Shown here: positions 36,432-45,117 of the stretch, piece after piece
How positions within the stretch are numbered: position 1 is the first letter of the stretch
Layout of the letters: every line of letters begins with the position of its first letter
Translations under genes and position numbers: made by a program
NCBI GenBank assembly: GCA_027489175.1
Contig: JAIYAE010000004.1
Location: 310,001 to 374,000, forward strand
Source of the DNA: Rhodobacter sp.
GTDB taxonomy: Bacteria; Pseudomonadota; Alphaproteobacteria; Rhodobacterales; Rhodobacteraceae
Length of the DNA: 64,000 nt
Direction of reading: 5' to 3'
The notes under the pieces: model-generated
The model's input: only the letters and a program-made list of their open reading frames with translations
What the model was told of the DNA's origin: nothing
Database searches by the model: none

Positions 36432-38698
36432 TGTCGGCGCTCTCCAATCTCTCTGACATAGATTTTGAGGAACTTTGCAGAGACATCGCTCTTAAAGAAA
36501 CTGGAATGCGTTTCTCTGGCTTCGGACCTGGCCCAGACGGCGGAATAGATGGCCGCCACGCCAAAGATGGAAATGGAACAGTCCTGCAATGCAAGCACTA
36601 CATTAACTCCTCCTTCTCTAACCTGAGGCGCGCGGTAGCCAAAGAAGTCCCAAAAATCGATCGGCTGTCGCCTGACCGCTACATCTTCTTCACGTCCCAG
36701 TCGCTAACCCCTAAGCGCAGTGACACCCTGGCCGGTTTGCTCGGTGCTCATCTTATTGAACCTGGAGATATCTGGTCTCAACAAGATATCGAAGATGCGC
36801 TACGGCGAAATCCGGATATTGAAAAGGCTCACCTTAAACTTTGGCTATCCTCCACAGCTGTTCTTGAACGGCTCCTGAAATCCGGACTGGAAGCCTATAC
36901 TCAAACCACAAAGCGCGAAATTCTTGACGATCTTCGAGTGTATGTCCGCAACAACAGTTTCGATGAAGCAGCTTCCAAACTCGAAACGGAAAAGGTCCTC
37001 GTCATATCTGGGCCACCAGGTGTTGGAAAGACGACCTTGGCGAAAATGCTCTCTTACTACTATCTCAACGAGGGTTGGCGATTTGTTGCAATCCGGAAGC
37101 TAGATGAGGGGTTCGAAATCATCGACGACGAAACCCCAACAATTTTCTTCTTTGATGATTTTCTTGGTCGAATTGAGCTCGATAGGCAATCTCTTCTCCA
37201 GCGTGAATCTGCGCTAGCGACCTTCGTCCGGCGCGTCCAGAAATCCAAGAATGCAAGATTTGTTCTAACCACACGTGCACACATATTTGAAGAGGCCAGA
37301 AGATTATCTGACTATGTCGACGATAAGCGCTTTCAGCTCGCAAAGTATCTCCTCGATGTCGGTTCCTACACAAGAAGAATAAAGGCATACATACTTTTCA
37401 ATCACCTGGCTGCCTCGAATCTATCCAGCGACCATTGCTTCGCCTTACTCCAAGGTGACTGGCTTAAGAAGATTATTGACCACAAAAACTACAACCCGCG
37501 TGTAATTTCCTCGGTTTCTAGCGATGCACTGGAAGCCGTTGAAGCAAAGGACTATCCGCGACACGTCTTCGATGCCCTAGAAGATCCCGACCTCATTTGG
37601 AGCAAGCCATTCCGCGGGCTAGAAATGAAGGCGCAGAACCTTCTCATTACTCTCTTCTTTTGCGGTCAGTTTGGGACCACCATACAAAACTTACAGTCTC
37701 AATTCTCGGAGCTACACCGACATGTGTCTGCCCACTACGGGCAACCGGCATCCCCATCTGACTTTGAAGACACATTGAGATCGTTGGAGACTGGCTTTCT
37801 TTCAATAGCGGGGCAAACAGTCTCGTTTGTAAATCCATCAGTGCGCGACTTCTTGAAATCATATCTTGTAGATCAAGCGTTCCTTGCACTTCTGCCTGTA
37901 AGCATCCAGCGTGCCGACACTGCCGCTGCGCTCTGGTCGCACATGAGGGAAGTCTTCAAACAGCATCCTGAAACGTTGAGGGGTTTTGTTGATGCATTTT
38001 TGACCCTCGCTCTGCGCATCGATGTGACCCCATCAATGAAGAGGGTGAAGACGCAGACCTACTGGTCCCATGTGCACGATGACAGTTCTCTATCGGACCG
38101 CGTTGATCTCTTATTTCAGTGGTGGGAGGCCTCCGGCAACGATGCGTTTTTGGAAAAGGCGCATGCAATGCTGGTTGAGAACAAATTAGCCTTGATCGCA
38201 TGGCGCGATGGGCGCTCATTACCAAACTTACACTGGTTTGTTCGCAACTATATTGACAATGAACACCCACTTAAGGACGGACTGCTTAGCTCACTCTCAG
38301 ATCGCCTAATCGAAGTTATTGAAAGCGGCGCACCGGTTGATGAGCTCATAACTATTGTCGAAAGCGTCCAAGAGCATATGGGCGATGAAGTTCCCGAAGC
38401 AGTTGAAGAGGCCTTGAACCATGTTGTGGGCTATGAGTTCAATAACACATCCCAGGCGATAAGTCATTTGGACTCGAAGCAGTATCTATCGGAGCACATT
38501 GAACAACTCGAAGCACTTTCTCGATTGACTGGATACGACGCTGAGCCAGCAAAGCAGATTGTAAACGAACGCCTCGCAGAGTTCGAAGTGCTTGATTATG
38601 ACGAATACCGTCCGAGTGTATCTCGCCCCAGTACTCGTGTCGACGATCGCTTTGATGACGATGCAATCAAGAGCTTGTTTTCGAACCTCGTGCGGTAA
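36431..38698 (+). CDS. Mrr-like nuclease fused to a STAND (nSTAND3-type) NTPase
   Basis: A 755-residue protein. Residues 1-130 are a restriction-endonuclease-type domain: DFEELCRDIALKETG, PDGGIDG (catalytic Asp), VLQCKHY (Q-x-K). Residues 160-420 are a P-loop NTPase with Walker A GPPGVGKTT (about 194), IFFFDDF as Walker B (about 239) and a sensor strand FVLTTRAHIF. The last 300 residues are helical, as in STAND sensor domains. Such nuclease-STAND fusions are known antiphage sensors of the Avs-like kind, in which NTP-dependent assembly activates the nuclease. Cotranscription with a methylase operon (one-base overlap) is unusual and suggests it monitors the same DNA or a back-up trigger. Confidence 0.82.
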   Translation: MSALSNLSDIDFEELCRDIALKETGMRFSGFGPGPDGGIDGRHAKDGNGTVLQCKHYINSSFSNLRRAVAKEVPKIDRLSPDRYIFFTSQSLTPKRSDTLAGLLGAHLIEPGDIWSQQDIEDALRRNPDIEKAHLKLWLSSTAVLERLLKSGLEAYTQTTKREILDDLRVYVRNNSFDEAASKLETEKVLVISGPPGVGKTTLAKMLSYYYLNEGWRFVAIRKLDEGFEIIDDETPTIFFFDDFLGRIELDRQSLLQRESALATFVRRVQKSKNARFVLTTRAHIFEEARRLSDYVDDKRFQLAKYLLDVGSYTRRIKAYILFNHLAASNLSSDHCFALLQGDWLKKIIDHKNYNPRVISSVSSDALEAVEAKDYPRHVFDALEDPDLIWSKPFRGLEMKAQNLLITLFFCGQFGTTIQNLQSQFSELHRHVSAHYGQPASPSDFEDTLRSLETGFLSIAGQTVSFVNPSVRDFLKSYLVDQAFLALLPVSIQRADTAAALWSHMREVFKQHPETLRGFVDAFLTLALRIDVTPSMKRVKTQTYWSHVHDDSSLSDRVDLLFQWWEASGNDAFLEKAHAMLVENKLALIAWRDGRSLPNLHWFVRNYIDNEHPLKDGLLSSLSDRLIEVIESGAPVDELITIVESVQEHMGDEVPEAVEEALNHVVGYEFNNTSQAISHLDSKQYLSEHIEQLEALSRLTGYDAEPAKQIVNERLAEFEVLDYDEYRPSVSRPSTRVDDRFDDDAIKSLFSNLVR

Positions 38699-38717
38699 GA
38701 TTGGATTTCGTATTCAG

Positions 38718-40985
38718 CTATGTTGCCCCTGCCTGAGGGAAGGCAACGACGTTCTCTTGGTCGTCATTTGCGGCAATCGGCAGTTCCTGATAGTCATCGC
38801 CCATCATCATCTTGAAGTGCGCGCCGTGATCCGACACTTCGAAAATTCTCTGGAACACAATGAGATAGCGATCAATGAGGCCTGGATCACAGGCCATGTA
38901 GAGGTCATCCACTGCGAAATGCGACCCATCATTGACCCATGAGAGCAGGGTGTTGCATATCGTCTTATCTTTACCGTCGAACTTTTCGATGATGTCTTCA
39001 GGTGTAATGCCGCCGTAGAATTTGAAGTAATGCTCCAAAATTCGACGCATGACATTCTGAATCGCTGTATCCGAGGGAGGCTTCTGTCTAATTTCACGCC
39101 AAAGCAGTTCATAGCTGGACTTGATCGGGTTCTCGTCGTGTGAAACAAGCACTGATCGTGCCGATGACTTACGCACGACCCAAAACGTCTCGTCGGCCTT
39201 TGCCTTTCCAGCGCTGCGCTTTTTGTCGAACGTGACTTCCTTGTGGAAGTAGACATTATGGGTGAGAACAAACACCTGCTTGATCGGGCTTGTGCCTGTG
39301 CGCATCTCAGCGACGACCTTCTTAATCAGATTGCAGACGATAAAGAGAATGTCAGCATCCAGACTCGAAACGGGGTCATCGAATACAACAACCCTGTCGT
39401 TAGTGCCGCCGCTAGAGCTAAATGATCCTTCCACCAGATAGTAGAAGTAGAGGAACGTAATAAAGGATTTCTCACCTTCGCTTAAGGTCTTCTTGGCGTC
39501 AGAACCGTCTGGGCGCTTGACCTCGTAGAAGCCGCTTTCGGCGCTTTCTACCAGATGGAAGTTTGTGAAGCCAAAGGACTTGAGCAGTTTGTTGATTGCA
39601 TCAATCGTCGGTTTGATGCTCGTTATCTTCTTCTCGTTCTCTTCGATCTCTGACTGCTTGGCCTCAAGCTCGGTCGATGACTTCCCGATCTTTGTTTCAA
39701 GGGCATTAATAGCGGAGTCGAGGGCGCCGCTGTCTGTTTTGAATTTTGTGAATATCCCTTTCGTGTCTTCGAGCAGCCGCTTCCAAATCTGCGAAATGAG
39801 TTCCTTTTTTCGTGCGGCGAGGTTGTCAATGATATCGTTATTCGCTGTCACCTTGGTGTTTGCAGCACCAATATGCGCAGCGACGGCAGCGAACATCGGA
39901 GCCGTGTCGATGAGCGTGACGGGCGTGCTCGGCTCTTTTTTCTTCGCCTGGATATGCTCGACGTTGGTTTCCAGCGCGAGCCGAAGTGCGGTAAGGTCTT
40001 TCTCGTAAGCGTCGCGTTCAAGGTATGGTGAGTCAATGATGTCAGTGCCGCCAAGTACGTTCAGAATTTCCTTCACCGCCTCCGCGTAGTCTTTAAGGAG
40101 CTTTTCGACTGTCGCAAGGTCGTCGATATAGCTCTGGTCGAAGTAATCTTCGAGACTCTTTCTGAAGGCCGCATCTGTCTTTTGCTGGCAGAAAGGGCAC
40201 TGGTCGTCCAGTTGATCGAAATACTGCCGCCCCTGTTGAACCCAGTCACTGTTGCCGAGCTTCACAATGAGCGCTGCGATATCCACGTCTGTTTTGCCGA
40301 TGATCTTCTTTTTCAGGATCGGCGCGCTCTCCAGCGTCAGCATTTCCGAGCTGTCTTGTGACGGCAGCACCGCTGCTTTTGAAAGCGAGCCAGAGAACAC
40401 TGTCATCGCATCTTCGCGGAGATCGGCAATGTCCCTGACAATCGCGGTATTGGTTGCCGCCTCGGTCAGATACCGCTCGCAAAAGTTCTTCTTGTTGTTG
40501 TTCAGGCCTGTGAACGCAGCGTCGAGGTCATCGAACTTCTTCTTCGCGCTCCAGACATCTTCGACAAGCTGCGCGCCAAGTGCATCACGGTCTTTCTTCT
40601 TCCCGCCTTTACCATCGTCGCCGAGGAGGGTTCTGCGAAGGCCGAGAAGCGTTTTGTTGATCTCATCCGCTTCACCCTTGAGCGTCTTGATCTTCTCGGC
40701 GACTTCGACGTTCTCGCCAAAAGTGTAGATGCCCTTGATACTGCTTTCAGCATCGAAGTGCCGTTCCACAAAATCCTTGTTGTAGACGCGTGTTTCGAGC
40801 TTTGCTCCTCCTGCCCAGGTGATTATGCACGCATTGAAGGTTCCTGATCCTTCGATTACGCGTGAGATTGTCGTTTTGCCTGATCCGTTTGAACCGAAGA
40901 TAAAATTGAGTTTTCTCAGCCCATGAAGTTGGGTCCCTGTGGTATCGTAAGCGCCTTCGTTTGCCAGATGGATTGTTTCAATCAT
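38718..40985 (-). CDS. RloC/PrrC-like AAA ATPase, putative anticodon nuclease with zinc-hook motif
   Basis: A 755-residue AAA_13-type ATPase: Walker A GSNGSGKT (31-38), a coiled coil interrupted by CPFC (about 263), ABC-type signature LSEGEK (about 502) and Walker B VVVFDDPVSSLD (about 532). The CxxC within a coiled coil resembles the Rad50 zinc hook, which is a mark of RloC. Near the C-terminus MRRILEHYF (R-x3-E) is followed after 38 residues by a His in NDGSH, matching the R-E-H order of PrrC/RloC anticodon nucleases. RloC cuts tRNA wobble sites upon DNA insult or inactivated restriction. It is convergent with the STAND gene, 19 bp apart. Confidence 0.75.
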   Translation of the reverse strand: MIETIHLANEGAYDTTGTQLHGLRKLNFIFGSNGSGKTTISRVIEGSGTFNACIITWAGGAKLETRVYNKDFVERHFDAESSIKGIYTFGENVEVAEKIKTLKGEADEINKTLLGLRRTLLGDDGKGGKKKDRDALGAQLVEDVWSAKKKFDDLDAAFTGLNNNKKNFCERYLTEAATNTAIVRDIADLREDAMTVFSGSLSKAAVLPSQDSSEMLTLESAPILKKKIIGKTDVDIAALIVKLGNSDWVQQGRQYFDQLDDQCPFCQQKTDAAFRKSLEDYFDQSYIDDLATVEKLLKDYAEAVKEILNVLGGTDIIDSPYLERDAYEKDLTALRLALETNVEHIQAKKKEPSTPVTLIDTAPMFAAVAAHIGAANTKVTANNDIIDNLAARKKELISQIWKRLLEDTKGIFTKFKTDSGALDSAINALETKIGKSSTELEAKQSEIEENEKKITSIKPTIDAINKLLKSFGFTNFHLVESAESGFYEVKRPDGSDAKKTLSEGEKSFITFLYFYYLVEGSFSSSGGTNDRVVVFDDPVSSLDADILFIVCNLIKKVVAEMRTGTSPIKQVFVLTHNVYFHKEVTFDKKRSAGKAKADETFWVVRKSSARSVLVSHDENPIKSSYELLWREIRQKPPSDTAIQNVMRRILEHYFKFYGGITPEDIIEKFDGKDKTICNTLLSWVNDGSHFAVDDLYMACDPGLIDRYLIVFQRIFEVSDHGAHFKMMMGDDYQELPIAANDDQENVVAFPQAGAT

Positions 40986-41227
40986 TCGCCACTCATCTCA
41001 CTATAGCTCTCAGTTGTGGGTTCAGGCTGCCATTCAACCTTGTGTCCTGGCAAGTGTTTTGCCGAAGCTCTTGCACGTTGCTGTGGATGAAGAGAGTAGC
41101 GAACGACGGCTTGCACGCCTCTCTTGTTGGAAGTTGGGCGCGTCCGCAGGTGCGAACCGGGCTGTCGTGAACCGAGCCTAGGGTCTCGGCCATTCGGCTT
41201 CCATCCCTTGCGCACTAGGTAAGTGGA

Positions 41228-41412
41228 AGGCCCTTTAGGGCCTGCTTGCTTTTCTTCGTTTAAGTGGGGGTCAGCTGACCCCGCCCGCTGTCAAGACCAA
41301 GCCCTTCGTATGCTTCGGGCGAAGACGGCGGCATCCCCAACCTTCCTCTCTTCGTTGCTCTCCGCTCGTGCAGGCCGGGTGATACCCCACCGCCGCCTTC
41401 GGTCTTGACAGC
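41228..41412. promoter_or_regulatory. Palindrome cluster between the RloC-like gene and ardC (candidate oriT, origin or control region)
   Basis: Between 40986 and 41485 there is no supportable gene. The stretch contains AGGCCC-TTTA-GGGCCT (41228-41243), a perfect 16-bp palindrome GGGGTCAGCTGACCCC (41267-41282), and a perfect 12-bp inverted repeat GCTGTCAAGACC / GGTCTTGACAGC (41287-41298 and 41401-41412). Such density suggests protein binding or strand extrusion; the function is inferred. Confidence 0.5.
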
Positions 41413-41485
41413 CTCCCCCCGCTCATTGGCGCGGGCCTAGTTCGGTTGCATGCGCAACCTACTAACCCAAAAGGAGAAAAGACCA

Positions 41486-42385
41486 ATGAAACAAGACGTT
41501 TATCAGAAAGTGACTGACAAGATTATCGCCGACCTTGAGAAGGGCGAGCTCACTTGGCTGAAACCGTGGAACTCAGCAAACACCGATGGCCGGATCATCC
41601 GCCCCTTGCGTCACAACGGCATGGGATACAATGGCATCAACATTCTGATGCTCTGGAGTTCAGCCCTTGAGCATGGGTTTCAGTCCCCGTTCTGGATGAC
41701 CTTCAACCAAGCCAAAGAGTTTGGCGCGCATGTGCGCAAAGGGGAGGCCGGATCACTGGTCGTCTATGCCAACACCATCACCAAGTCAGAAGAGCAGGAG
41801 GACGGCACCGAGGAGGAGCGGAAAATCCCGTTCATGAAAGGCTACACGGTCTTCAACGTCGAGCAGATCGAGGGATTACCCGAGCGCTTCTATACCAAGC
41901 CCGAACCGATGGCAGGGATGCCGGAGCGGATCGGACACGCCGATGCATTCTTTGGGGCAACTGGCGCAGTCGTTCGCCATGGCGGGAACTCTGCCCACTA
42001 CAGCGGAGGGACGGACCACGTGCAGATGCCACCTTTCGAAAGCTTTGTTAGCCGTGAAGCCTACTATGCAACACTCGCCCATGAACTCACCCACTGGACC
42101 AAACATAAGAGCCGCCTCGATCGCGACTTTGGCCGCAAGACATGGGGCGATGAAGGGTATGCCAAAGAAGAACTAGTTGCAGAGCTTGGGGCAGCATTTC
42201 TTTGTGCTGATCTTGGCCTCACCCCCGAACCTGGCACCGACCATGCCGCCTACATTCAAAGTTGGCTGAAGGTGCTGAAGGACGACAAGCGCGCAATCTT
42301 CTCCGCAGCCGCTCACGCACAAAGGGCAGCTGACTATCTGCACGGGCTCCAGCAAACCCAGGCCGATGAAGGAGTCGCCGCGTAA
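41486..42385 (+). CDS. ardC: ArdC-like antirestriction protein / zincin
   Basis: A 299-residue protein. The N-terminal domain (VYQKVTDKIIADLEKGELTW, KPWNSANTDGRIIRPLRHNG, YNGINILML) is the ssDNA-binding ArdC N-domain; the C-terminal part has a zincin site, TLAHELTHWTKH (HExxH), followed by YAKEELVAELGAAFLC with the third ligand Glu. ArdC proteins of conjugative elements protect incoming single-stranded DNA from restriction. The ATG at 41486 has an AAGGAG site; the upstream extension is unsupported. It lies on an element that itself encodes restriction genes, so it would counter foreign host systems during entry. Confidence 0.9.
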   Translation: MKQDVYQKVTDKIIADLEKGELTWLKPWNSANTDGRIIRPLRHNGMGYNGINILMLWSSALEHGFQSPFWMTFNQAKEFGAHVRKGEAGSLVVYANTITKSEEQEDGTEEERKIPFMKGYTVFNVEQIEGLPERFYTKPEPMAGMPERIGHADAFFGATGAVVRHGGNSAHYSGGTDHVQMPPFESFVSREAYYATLAHELTHWTKHKSRLDRDFGRKTWGDEGYAKEELVAELGAAFLCADLGLTPEPGTDHAAYIQSWLKVLKDDKRAIFSAAAHAQRAADYLHGLQQTQADEGVAA

Positions 42386-42500
42386 GCGGCGGCTCCCCAT
42401 CGCTGCGGTCGTTTGTCCTATGTGACGGCCCACATTCTGACAAATGCTGATCTGCACCAAACTTGTTGAATGCGGTCTGTCAGTTGTATATGTTCCCTAT

Positions 42501-42809
42501 ATGTTCTCATTCTTTCAAAGTAGGGTTTCGGCACTTCCCTTTCGTACTGATCGGGATGATTTTGCGCGACGGGCAGTTTTCGAGTATGCCGAAACCACGC
42601 TGAATGCGTTTCTCGATGGCCGCGAAAAGGCTTGGGCTGTCCGCGACGTGATGCGAGAAGTGCAGGCCGTTTTCGGCGGAGGAGCCACACTGCCCCTTGC
42701 GTTGATGGAAGAGGCGCTCGCGGCAGCCGAAGAACGCCGCGAATCCCTTGTGACCAAGGCCATCGACCTTCTGTCAAAGCAATTGCGCGAAAGCAAAAGT
42801 GACCCTTAG
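42501..42809 (+). CDS. Hypothetical protein downstream of ardC
   Basis: A 102-residue protein, unrecognised, starting MFSFFQSRVSALPFRTDRDD. It is helical and charged, with AVFEYAETTLNAFLDGREKA, AVRDVMREVQAVFGGG and a C-terminal LVTKAIDLLSKQLRES. No membrane segment. The frame extends up to 42444, but the ATG at 42501 gives the first plausible residue pattern. It follows ardC by 115 bp on the same strand. Confidence 0.5.
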   Translation: MFSFFQSRVSALPFRTDRDDFARRAVFEYAETTLNAFLDGREKAWAVRDVMREVQAVFGGGATLPLALMEEALAAAEERRESLVTKAIDLLSKQLRESKSDP

Positions 42810-42909
42810 GGCCGAGCGTGGTGTATGGGGCAAGGGACAATCCAGATTGTTGGACAGTCAGAAAAATTTGCGCCCGCTGGGCAGCGGGCGCGAAGACCAG
42901 AGGCCCCGT

Positions 42910-43122
42910 CTAGAGTGATGGGACAGGACCTCGTGGCGAAGGTGGCACACAACAGCGTGTGCGAAGCACGGCTTCGATACTGTCGAGCGACATCTTTAGA
43001 TTGATGCGATCTTGCTCGCTGAGGTCGTCGATGCATAGGCGTTGACGGATCACGCTGCGAAGCTTTTCGAGGTCTGATGTGCTGAGTCCGTCCAGCGCAT
43101 GACGATTGAAGATTGGGAACAT
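42910..43122 (-). CDS. Small hypothetical protein, 70 aa
   Basis: Unrecognised small protein, MFPIFNRHALDGLSTSDLEK at its start, then DLSEQDRINLKMSLDSIEAV, mostly helical. The best evidence for expression is an excellent AAAGGAGG ribosome-binding site at the right distance from the ATG at 43122. It stands alone on the minus strand between two plus-strand genes of the mobilization region. Confidence 0.6.
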   Translation of the reverse strand: MFPIFNRHALDGLSTSDLEKLRSVIRQRLCIDDLSEQDRINLKMSLDSIEAVLRTRCCVPPSPRGPVPSL

Positions 43123-43575
43123 GATGGCCTCCTTTTCCGATTGAGACCCGGATCATCCAGGTCTTTCCGGGCTCGGAAGCAGGCGCAGTCCATGGGGATC
43201 GAAACACCTAAAGGGCGCAACGGACGTGTAGCAGGGCATGACATCGCATGCCCTTGTTTCGGCACGATCACCTGACTGTGCCAGTTGCAGATTTGCCCCC
43301 CCCAAAGACCTGAGAGCCGCGCGCGAATGAAAAAGGGAGGTCAGAGTGGGTCCTAGCTTTGATCGTCTTGCCTTACGGAATGGCCATTAGATCACCTTTG
43401 ATCGAGCTCAGTGCGTTCGAAAATGCCGATAACCTGACCGGTTGCGGCCCCGCATCAATATCCTGCCCGCGCCAGTTCGCGCCGCTCACCCGTGTTGGAC
43501 ATGACACCGTACCTCGTGCCCCCGGTCTTTTGGTTCGGCGTAACGCACCAACCCCAACCAAAGGAGATCAAGAAC
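43123..43575. other. Non-coding interval in element A
   Basis: About 450 bp between two small divergently oriented genes with no supportable coding frame. It carries a C7 run near 43299 and ends with an AAGGAGAT ribosome-binding site serving the gene at 43576. No tandem repeat or strong palindrome was found by eye. Confidence 0.4.
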
Positions 43576-43815
43576 ATGGCACGTAAGAACGACGCTCAAA
43601 CCTCTAACCACCTGACCACCGCCCCCGACTTTGTGGCGTGGCACGTCACGAACCGGGGGGTGAAATCCTTCTGGAACAAAGTCGGTGCCGCCTGGAAACA
43701 CAAGGACGGCCACGGCTACACGATCCAGATTGAAGTAGTTCCGATCAATGGACGCATCGTACTCCGCACACCGCTGCATGACGCGTCACAATCGGTAAGT
43801 GAGGGGCGCTCATGA
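43576..43815 (+). CDS. Small hypothetical protein of the mobilization region, 79 aa
   Basis: A small soluble protein starting MARKNDAQTSNHLTTAPDFV, with AWHVTNRGVKSFWNKVGAAW and HGYTIQIEVVPINGRIVLRT, a strand-rich pattern. Similar short proteins occur beside relaxase genes on alphaproteobacterial plasmids, but the function is unknown. AAGGAGAT lies at a good distance upstream. It converges with the relaxase gene (9 bp apart). Confidence 0.62.
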   Translation: MARKNDAQTSNHLTTAPDFVAWHVTNRGVKSFWNKVGAAWKHKDGHGYTIQIEVVPINGRIVLRTPLHDASQSVSEGRS

Positions 43816-43824
43816 GCGCCCCTT

Positions 43825-45117
43825 CTAAACAATGTCAAGGCGACGGCCTGGGCGTGGACGCCTACGCTCTCGCTCCTTGACAGTCTGGCTGCGCTCGCGG
43901 GCAGGGCCTTCTGGCCCCGTAGGACTTGCGATGTCCTCTCGCAGCAGCATCAGCTCTCGATGCACGATAGCGCGCTGCATCTTGATCTCAGCTTGAAGAG
44001 CCTGGCGTTCCTTTAGCTGTTCGAAGATCAGGCTGTCTTTCTCAGCTCGATCTCTTTGCCAGGCCAAGACGGTTTCCATCTCATTCTGAGCTTTGATCTT
44101 CGCGTACTGGCCGGTCAGACGATGCCATATCCCAGATAGCCCTTTCGGGAGCTGTTGTGCCCGTGACTTGCTTTCTGCCAGCCAGCGCGCCTCATGGGCT
44201 TTCGCGAGCTTCGCTCGTTCGCCCTCATGACGTGAAATCAATGCAACCCGCCGCTGCTCGACTGCATCCAGGCGCTGCTTGGCGCGCCGCTCAGTGTCTT
44301 CGATGAACACAGCGACCTTGTGTGAAATCGCTTTCGCGATGTCTGCCTTGGCCACATCAAGAGAGGGGATTTGTTCTCGGTCCCCCAGCCGTCGCTCCAG
44401 GTATTTGGTTGCGACATCCGCATAACGTGACAGCGAATAGACCTCCCCAAGATAGTCGACGGCGACGTAGCCGCGTCGGTCACCCCTCGCTAGCCAAAAG
44501 CCCCGTTCTTTGAGCGCTTGCTCAAACGAGGCCCGACTGTCCGACGCCTGCCAACACTGCTGCAGAGCAGCTTTAATCTCTCGGGGATCAAGTGACGCGC
44601 GCTTGGCCTGCTGCCATTCTTCACGTGTGAAGTTCAGCGGATCACGCAGACGATGGTGCATGAGGCCGCGCGGCATGTCCCACCCATGGTCCAGGAACAA
44701 CTCCCTTGAGATGTCGCGCAGTTTCGACTTGTAGTGTGAGAGATTGATGGACCGCATTTGCTCAGTATCGATCCGGGACCAGACCACATGGGCGTGCCGC
44801 CTACCGTCCTTCTCGTGGAAAACGATGGCGCGGGGTTGATTACTAAGCCCGAGCTTTTGCGCGATCTGATCCGCTGCTCTCTCGAACACTTCCGCTTGGA
44901 CATACGCCCCTCCGGGCGGGTTCAAGCTCATCGAGAAGAGGTAGTTTTTGCAACGGGTCCCTCTCGCGATGGCATCCGCCTCGCGGAAAGCCTCTATGAG
45001 ATCGTCGCTGGCAAAGCCCGATATCTCGTGAAGTTCGACGTGGTCATTCTCTCGTGTGGCCAGAAGATATCGCGCCAGCTGTGCCGCATCCCCGCGTTCC
45101 TTGGCCTTGAGGATCAT
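43825..45117 (-). CDS. Relaxase / mobilization nuclease
   Basis: A 430-residue relaxase with the MobA/VirD2-type domain at its N-terminus: MILKAKERGDAAQLARYLLA, an acidic middle, YLFSMSLNPPG, and the metal-binding histidine motif FHEKDGRRHAHVVWSRID (HxxxxxxHxH type) at about residue 105-122. It would nick oriT and pilot the strand. The C-terminal 200 residues form a charged coiled coil (KLAKAHEARWLAESKSRAQQ and following). Its start overlaps the mobC end by 4 bp. The catalytic Tyr was not assigned. Confidence 0.88.
   Translation of the reverse strand: MILKAKERGDAAQLARYLLATRENDHVELHEISGFASDDLIEAFREADAIARGTRCKNYLFSMSLNPPGGAYVQAEVFERAADQIAQKLGLSNQPRAIVFHEKDGRRHAHVVWSRIDTEQMRSINLSHYKSKLRDISRELFLDHGWDMPRGLMHHRLRDPLNFTREEWQQAKRASLDPREIKAALQQCWQASDSRASFEQALKERGFWLARGDRRGYVAVDYLGEVYSLSRYADVATKYLERRLGDREQIPSLDVAKADIAKAISHKVAVFIEDTERRAKQRLDAVEQRRVALISRHEGERAKLAKAHEARWLAESKSRAQQLPKGLSGIWHRLTGQYAKIKAQNEMETVLAWQRDRAEKDSLIFEQLKERQALQAEIKMQRAIVHRELMLLREDIASPTGPEGPARERSQTVKERERRRPRPGRRLDIV

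Noticed and set aside
30005-38698. Assignment as DISARM, BREX, Druantia or a type I restriction system
   Set aside because: The marker proteins of those systems (DrmA/B/C, PglZ, DruE, HsdS) are not seen.
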